From Methanobacteriota archaeon (GTDB taxonomy: Archaea > Halobacteriota > Halobacteria > Halobacteriales > Halalkalicoccaceae), in assembly GCA_022561895.1 (NCBI GenBank), contig JADFQH010000040.1:3274-10623 (forward strand): a DNA stretch of 7,350 nt, given 5' to 3'. Positions 5,142-7,350 of this stretch are shown here, piece by piece. Positions within the stretch are counted from its first letter, which is position 1. Each line of letters starts with the position of its first letter. The translations under genes and the position numbers were made by a program. The notes beneath the pieces are model-generated. The model ran no database searches. It was not told the origin of the DNA and saw only the letters and a list, made by a program, of their open reading frames with translations.

Positions 5142-5621
5142 ATGCAACGGAGACAGTATCTGATCGGGGTTGGTGTGGGAGCGACAGCGGTGCTGGCGGG
5201 GTGTACCGGCAGCGATGATGAGGAGGATCCGGAAGAAAACGGCGGTGAAGAATCAGAGGACGAGGATGAAGAAACCAACGGCGAGGAAGAGGGAGATGAG
5301 GAAGTCGATGCCGAAGAAGCACTTGAAGACGAGGACACCGAATCAACGGTTGAGGGTCTTGAAATCCTCGAACACGAACTGGTCGAAGACGAGTTCAGTG
5401 TGAGCATCGAAGGTGTCGTCGCGAACAACACCGGTGACGAACTCGGTTACGTCGAAGTCGGTGCGGTGTTGTACAACGCGGACGGCCAGCGAATCGGCGA
5501 CAGCTTCACCAACACGACTGACCTGCCCGACGGCGAGGAGTGGGCGTTCGAAATCCTGACGACCGAGGACGCGGAAGACGTTGATGACTACACCATCGCG
5601 GTCACGGACAGTCCGTTTTAG
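5142..5621 (+). CDS. Tat lipoprotein with acidic linker and FxLYD-like domain
   Basis: The protein has 159 residues from ATG 5142. The N-terminus MQRRQYLIGVGVGATAVLAG carries twin arginines (R3-R4) and ends in a lipobox L18-A-G-C21. It should thus be exported folded through Tat and anchored by lipid on Cys21 at the outer face of the membrane. Residues 25-65 are a low-complexity linker made largely of Asp and Glu. Residues about 70-157 form a beta-rich domain with 'GYVEVGAVLYNADGQRIGDS' (102-121) and 'LPDGEEWAFEI', matching the FxLYD domain of many haloarchaeal lipoproteins. The role of that domain is not established; it probably mediates surface binding. GTG 5124 would add six residues before the arginines and does not fit the promoter. 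The gene is the first after the hairpin chain and has its own TATA box. Glu codons are often GAA in the linker, less GC-biased than the genes to the left, which suggests a different history. Confidence 0.8.
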   Translation: MQRRQYLIGVGVGATAVLAGCTGSDDEEDPEENGGEESEDEDEETNGEEEGDEEVDAEEALEDEDTESTVEGLEILEHELVEDEFSVSIEGVVANNTGDELGYVEVGAVLYNADGQRIGDSFTNTTDLPDGEEWAFEILTTEDAEDVDDYTIAVTDSPF

Positions 5622-5693
5622 CCATCCGGCAGTTCCGAGCGGACGCCAAGATGTATCGATTACGACTTTCTCGAGAACCCATCGAAAAGGAAC

Positions 5694-5698
5694 TTAAA
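5694..5698 (+). promoter_or_regulatory. TATA-like box before the decayed membrane-protein gene
   Basis: TTAAA, preceded by the BRE-like CGAAAAGG (5683-5690), predicts a start near 5722. An ATG stands at 5723 in a frame without protein character. The ATG of the decayed gene is 31 bases further on, so the promoter may have served it through a short leader. Confidence 0.3.
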
Positions 5699-5753
5699 GA
5701 ACCGTCATCCATCATACGACTCATGAGCCAGCGGTTCGTACCTCCAAGCGACC

Positions 5754-5919
5754 ATGACCAACCGGCTCACCGAACTCGTCGGTCGCCTGTGAGGGATCAT
5801 AAAGGAGCTCGCATAAGACGACGGGATCCTCGGGACGATCATCGCCTTCGTGGTAGCTTTTCAACGGGTCAGCGCTCGCGGTGCCCCTAATCGTCCTTCT
5901 GGCGGGCTTGCTCGTCTGA
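5754..5919 (+). pseudogene. decayed small membrane-protein gene
   Basis: From ATG 5754 the frame reads MTNRLTELVGRL, then TGA (5790-5792), then GIIKELA, then TAA (5814-5816), then DDGILGTIIAFVVAF. After this the hydrophobic character is lost, but it reappears in the next frame as ALAVPLIVLLAGLLV (5872-5916), followed by TGA. Read together this is a short protein of about 55 residues with two hydrophobic helices. It is broken by two in-frame stops (the first likely a former Trp or similar codon) and one frame change between about 5855 and 5872. Such small two-helix membrane proteins are common hypothetical genes in haloarchaea, but I do not recognise the family. Sequencing error could explain a frame change but hardly two stops as well. 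Confidence 0.5.
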
Positions 5920-6197
5920 TCAGTGCGAATCGCTATTTCTCAAATAGTAGTATGCTAGAACCGATCTCCGTCAGCGGACGAGCGTGAACGAACTCCGCGA
6001 AATCGCCATCCGGAGATCGATAACACACTGACAACTGCAGGCTTCCCTCTTCGGGCCTTGTTGAAACCTCCCATCCCTGATGGGGCCACAGCCTCGTGCT
6101 GAATACAAAACGTAGATTCACCAATACCATATCCATCCGATTACGGAGATCCGATGCTGAACTACGAAATCTCTGCAGAGGTTGCTGTCCGGCAGTG
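5920..6197. other. intergenic stretch without a convincing gene
   Basis: Nothing here can be supported as a gene. A 67-codon minus-strand open frame (6136-5933) has no promoter at the right distance and no recognisable motif. One compact hairpin is present: CCCATC (6070-6075), loop CCT, GATGGG (6079-6084). It could serve as a terminator or be an old insertion-sequence remnant. Base composition is more AT-rich than in the metabolic genes to the left. Confidence 0.4.
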
Positions 6198-6614
6198 TCA
6201 ACTGTAATCTGTTCCAGTCGGTGGTCGGGTATACCAGAGTGCCCAGAGAATCAGTACGCCTTGGAGTGGGAGTCGTCCCCAGCGAACGAATTCGGAGGGG
6301 TCGCCACCACCCGGCAACCCTTCGATGACGACCCCGTGGGTCGCCATGTAGACGTTTGCCGGAAAGATTGCGATGAGTAACGCGACCGTCGCCCACGCTG
6401 CATGCCGCCGGGTTTGGGGAATCAGTAGCCCGATCCCGACGGCTATTTCCGCGAGACCGGACAGATAGACGAGTAAAAGCGCTACCGGAAGGACTGGTGG
6501 GACGATTTGAATATACAGCTCGGGCACGATGAAATGCAAAACGCCTGCGACGACGTACGCCGGACCCATCACATACAGTAACGGGCGCTTGAGCCGGTGT
6601 AGAACCTCGTTCAT
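6198..6614 (-). CDS. DoxX-like membrane protein (COG4270 type)
   Basis: This 138-residue integral membrane protein has four predicted helices, at about 11-29, 42-66, 72-92 and 113-130. Family signatures are visible: 'AGVLHFIVPELYIQIVPPVLP' (about 23-43), 'VYLSGLAEIAVGIGLLIPQTRR' (about 49-70), and 'AIFPANVYMA' (82-91). In the DoxX superfamily such proteins act as membrane subunits or partners of redox reactions. The function of this short cytoplasmic-membrane branch is not established. ATG 6614 is chosen because it directly precedes the helix-bearing, family-like part. Longer in-frame starts up to 6746 would add about 44 residues of unlike, basic sequence. The promoter is not obvious, but a 13-base palindrome lies 26-38 bases upstream. 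Its upstream neighbour on the same strand is a molybdopterin oxidoreductase, about 300 bases away, with an alcohol-dehydrogenase remnant between them. Confidence 0.8.
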   Translation of the reverse strand: MNEVLHRLKRPLLYVMGPAYVVAGVLHFIVPELYIQIVPPVLPVALLLVYLSGLAEIAVGIGLLIPQTRRHAAWATVALLIAIFPANVYMATHGVVIEGLPGGGDPSEFVRWGRLPLQGVLILWALWYTRPPTGTDYS

Positions 6615-6639
6615 CGACAATGGATACGTCTCACAGCGG

Positions 6640-6652
6640 CGAAACAGTTTCG
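6640..6652. repeat. 13-base palindrome upstream of the DoxX-like gene
   Basis: CGAAAC-A-GTTTCG has 6-bp arms around one central base. It covers the place where the promoter of the minus-strand DoxX-like gene is expected, 26-38 bases before ATG 6614. It may be an operator; no clear TATA box is seen with it. Confidence 0.35.
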
Positions 6653-6728
6653 TTCTCTTGTAGGCGTAGTTATCTGAACGCCATACACTCCGGTTTTCAC
6701 TCGATGTCGTGCTCGTCCTCGTTCCACT

Positions 6729-6914
6729 GTTGGAGGCCAGTGGCACGACAGACGCGGAGACGAGCTCCGTGAGATCGCGGATCTCGTCGATTCAGGAGCG
6801 GTCGAATCGCTGCTCGATGAGCAGCGCTTTGGCTTCAGCGAAGTCGGCGAGGCCCATCGGCGGCTCGAAGCGAGCGAGCACGTCGGCAAGATCGCACTCG
6901 AAAACGATTTTTGA
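6729..6914 (+). pseudogene. 3' remnant of a medium-chain (zinc-type) alcohol dehydrogenase
   Basis: The frame ending at TGA 6912-6914 reads VGGQWHDRRGDELREIADLV, followed by DSGAVESLLDEQRFGFSEVG and EAHRRLEASEHVGKIALENDF. This is the C-terminal end of the medium-chain dehydrogenase/quinone-oxidoreductase superfamily: a '(r)dELreiadLv.sGa' helix, a 'f.l.ev.eAHrrLe' helix, and the final strand 'GKiaL'. The same frame is closed by TGA at 6675-6677, and the bases between 6678 and about 6728 have no family character. The GroES-like domain, the zinc ligands and the Rossmann motif are all missing. About 60 of the roughly 340 usual residues remain. No start codon or promoter is seen. It ends 4 bases before the stop codon of the convergent molybdopterin gene. 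Confidence 0.65.
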
Positions 6915-6918
6915 TACT

Positions 6919-7350
6919 TTATGTAAACCCGCTCGTGAAGATCACGACCCACTGCCCGTAGTCGTACTCCTCGCGCACCTCGACTGACTCGACCCATTTT
7001 ACCCACTGAAACCCTCGTCGTCCGGGGGTGACGACCCGAAGCGGAAAGCCATGCCCATGCGAGATCGCCTCCTCGCCGACGTGCGTTGCCAAAAGAACCT
7101 CGCGGGCCTCCTCGACGGGAAGGCTCCACCGGTAGCCAGTTACCGACCGAAACCGGACGTACTGTGCGTTTTCGGTCGGCTCGACATTATCGAGCAGATC
7201 GCCGACTCGCACGCCCGTCCAGTCCTGTACCGAGTACCACCCGCTCGTACAGTCGAGAAGCGAGCGCGTCCGGTCCTTGGCTGTGAGATCCTCGTAGGCG
7301 ATCTCCAGTTCGTTTTCCGTTGCGCCGCCGACCAACAGCGACCATCCATT
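6919..7350 (-). CDS. molybdopterin-dependent oxidoreductase, C-terminal part (sulfite oxidase/YedY type)
   Basis: The gene enters from the right edge; 143 residues and the stop codon are visible. They include 'GWSLLVGGATENELEIAYEDL', a typical 'w.L.V.G.v' entry strand. 'LLDCTSGWYSVQDWTGVRVGDLL' follows, where the cysteine (codon 7251-7249) is in the place of the molybdenum-ligating Cys of the sulfite oxidase fold, with the conserved GW and W-x-G-x-x-x-x-x-LL pattern after it. 'SHGHGFPLRVVTPGRRGFQWVKWVESVEV' is the usual 'G.PLR.vvPg..G...vKWv..i.v' cofactor-pocket segment. The ending 'YDYGQWVVIFTSGFT' closes the domain. Such enzymes oxidise or reduce sulfur or oxo compounds with a Mo-pterin cofactor, often outside the membrane after Tat export. 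The N-terminus that would show this is not in the window. The substrate is unknown. Confidence 0.82.
   Translation of the reverse strand, partial: NGWSLLVGGATENELEIAYEDLTAKDRTRSLLDCTSGWYSVQDWTGVRVGDLLDNVEPTENAQYVRFRSVTGYRWSLPVEEAREVLLATHVGEEAISHGHGFPLRVVTPGRRGFQWVKWVESVEVREEYDYGQWVVIFTSGFT

Noticed and set aside
4623..5346. overlapping minus-strand frames (142 and 220 codons) across the hairpin chain
   Set aside because: They contain the paired arms of the hairpins, are rich in Arg and Pro, show no domain, and the longer one also runs into the antisense of the lipoprotein gene.
5723..5890. plus-strand frame from ATG 5723
   Set aside because: It is rich in Arg, Asp and Pro without any motif, and overlaps in another frame the better membrane-protein-like pieces of the pseudogene.
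5933..6136. 67-codon minus-strand frame
   Set aside because: There is no promoter at the proper distance, no recognisable family and no neighbour relation; it cannot be told from chance.
6709..6987. 92-codon plus-strand frame
   Set aside because: It overlaps, in a different frame, the recognisable dehydrogenase tail and then runs into the antisense of the Mo-oxidoreductase.

Overview
The window reads as a stretch of haloarchaeal (class Halobacteria) chromosome. The coding DNA is GC-rich and the proteins are strongly acidic. Two proteins carry twin-arginine export signals, one of them a Tat lipoprotein. Several genes have an archaeal TATA-type box about 25-30 bases before the start codon, as expected for leaderless haloarchaeal transcripts. 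The genus cannot be fixed from the sequence.

Left part (1-2854): ordinary metabolic genes. A D-2-hydroxyacid dehydrogenase (N-terminal part only) and a metal-dependent amidohydrolase lie on the minus strand, 24 bases apart, probably as one operon. An FAD-dependent oxidoreductase of the geranylgeranyl-reductase type is transcribed divergently. The 103-base divergent promoter contains a 17-base inverted repeat that overlaps the amidohydrolase promoter. A 375-base gene-free gap (2855-3229) follows, with T-runs and two short pairs of direct repeats. It leads to a Tat-exported, beta-propeller-like protein (3230-4510).

Middle part (4511-5141): gene-free and the most remarkable segment. From 4616 to 4937 it is an almost uninterrupted chain of twelve small hairpins. 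Each has a 5-10 bp GC-rich stem and usually a 3-6 base loop, with 3-17 bases between neighbours. Stem sequences differ from hairpin to hairpin while the fold is kept. A TATAAA box lies just upstream, and the non-Watson-Crick pairs are G.U only if the plus strand is the RNA. I therefore propose an unrecognised structured RNA read on the plus strand. A fold-only DNA array is the alternative.

Right part (5142-7350): looks accessory and partly decayed. It holds a Tat lipoprotein with a long Asp/Glu linker and an FxLYD-like domain, and a small membrane-protein pseudogene (two in-frame stops and one frame change). Next come about 280 bases with no convincing content, a DoxX-like membrane protein, and a 3' remnant of a medium-chain (zinc-type) alcohol dehydrogenase. 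The last feature is the C-terminal part of a molybdopterin-dependent oxidoreductase of the sulfite-oxidase/YedY type. The two remnants suggest past deletion or insertion here. DoxX-like membrane proteins and Mo-oxidoreductases both belong to redox physiology, but a functional link is inference only.
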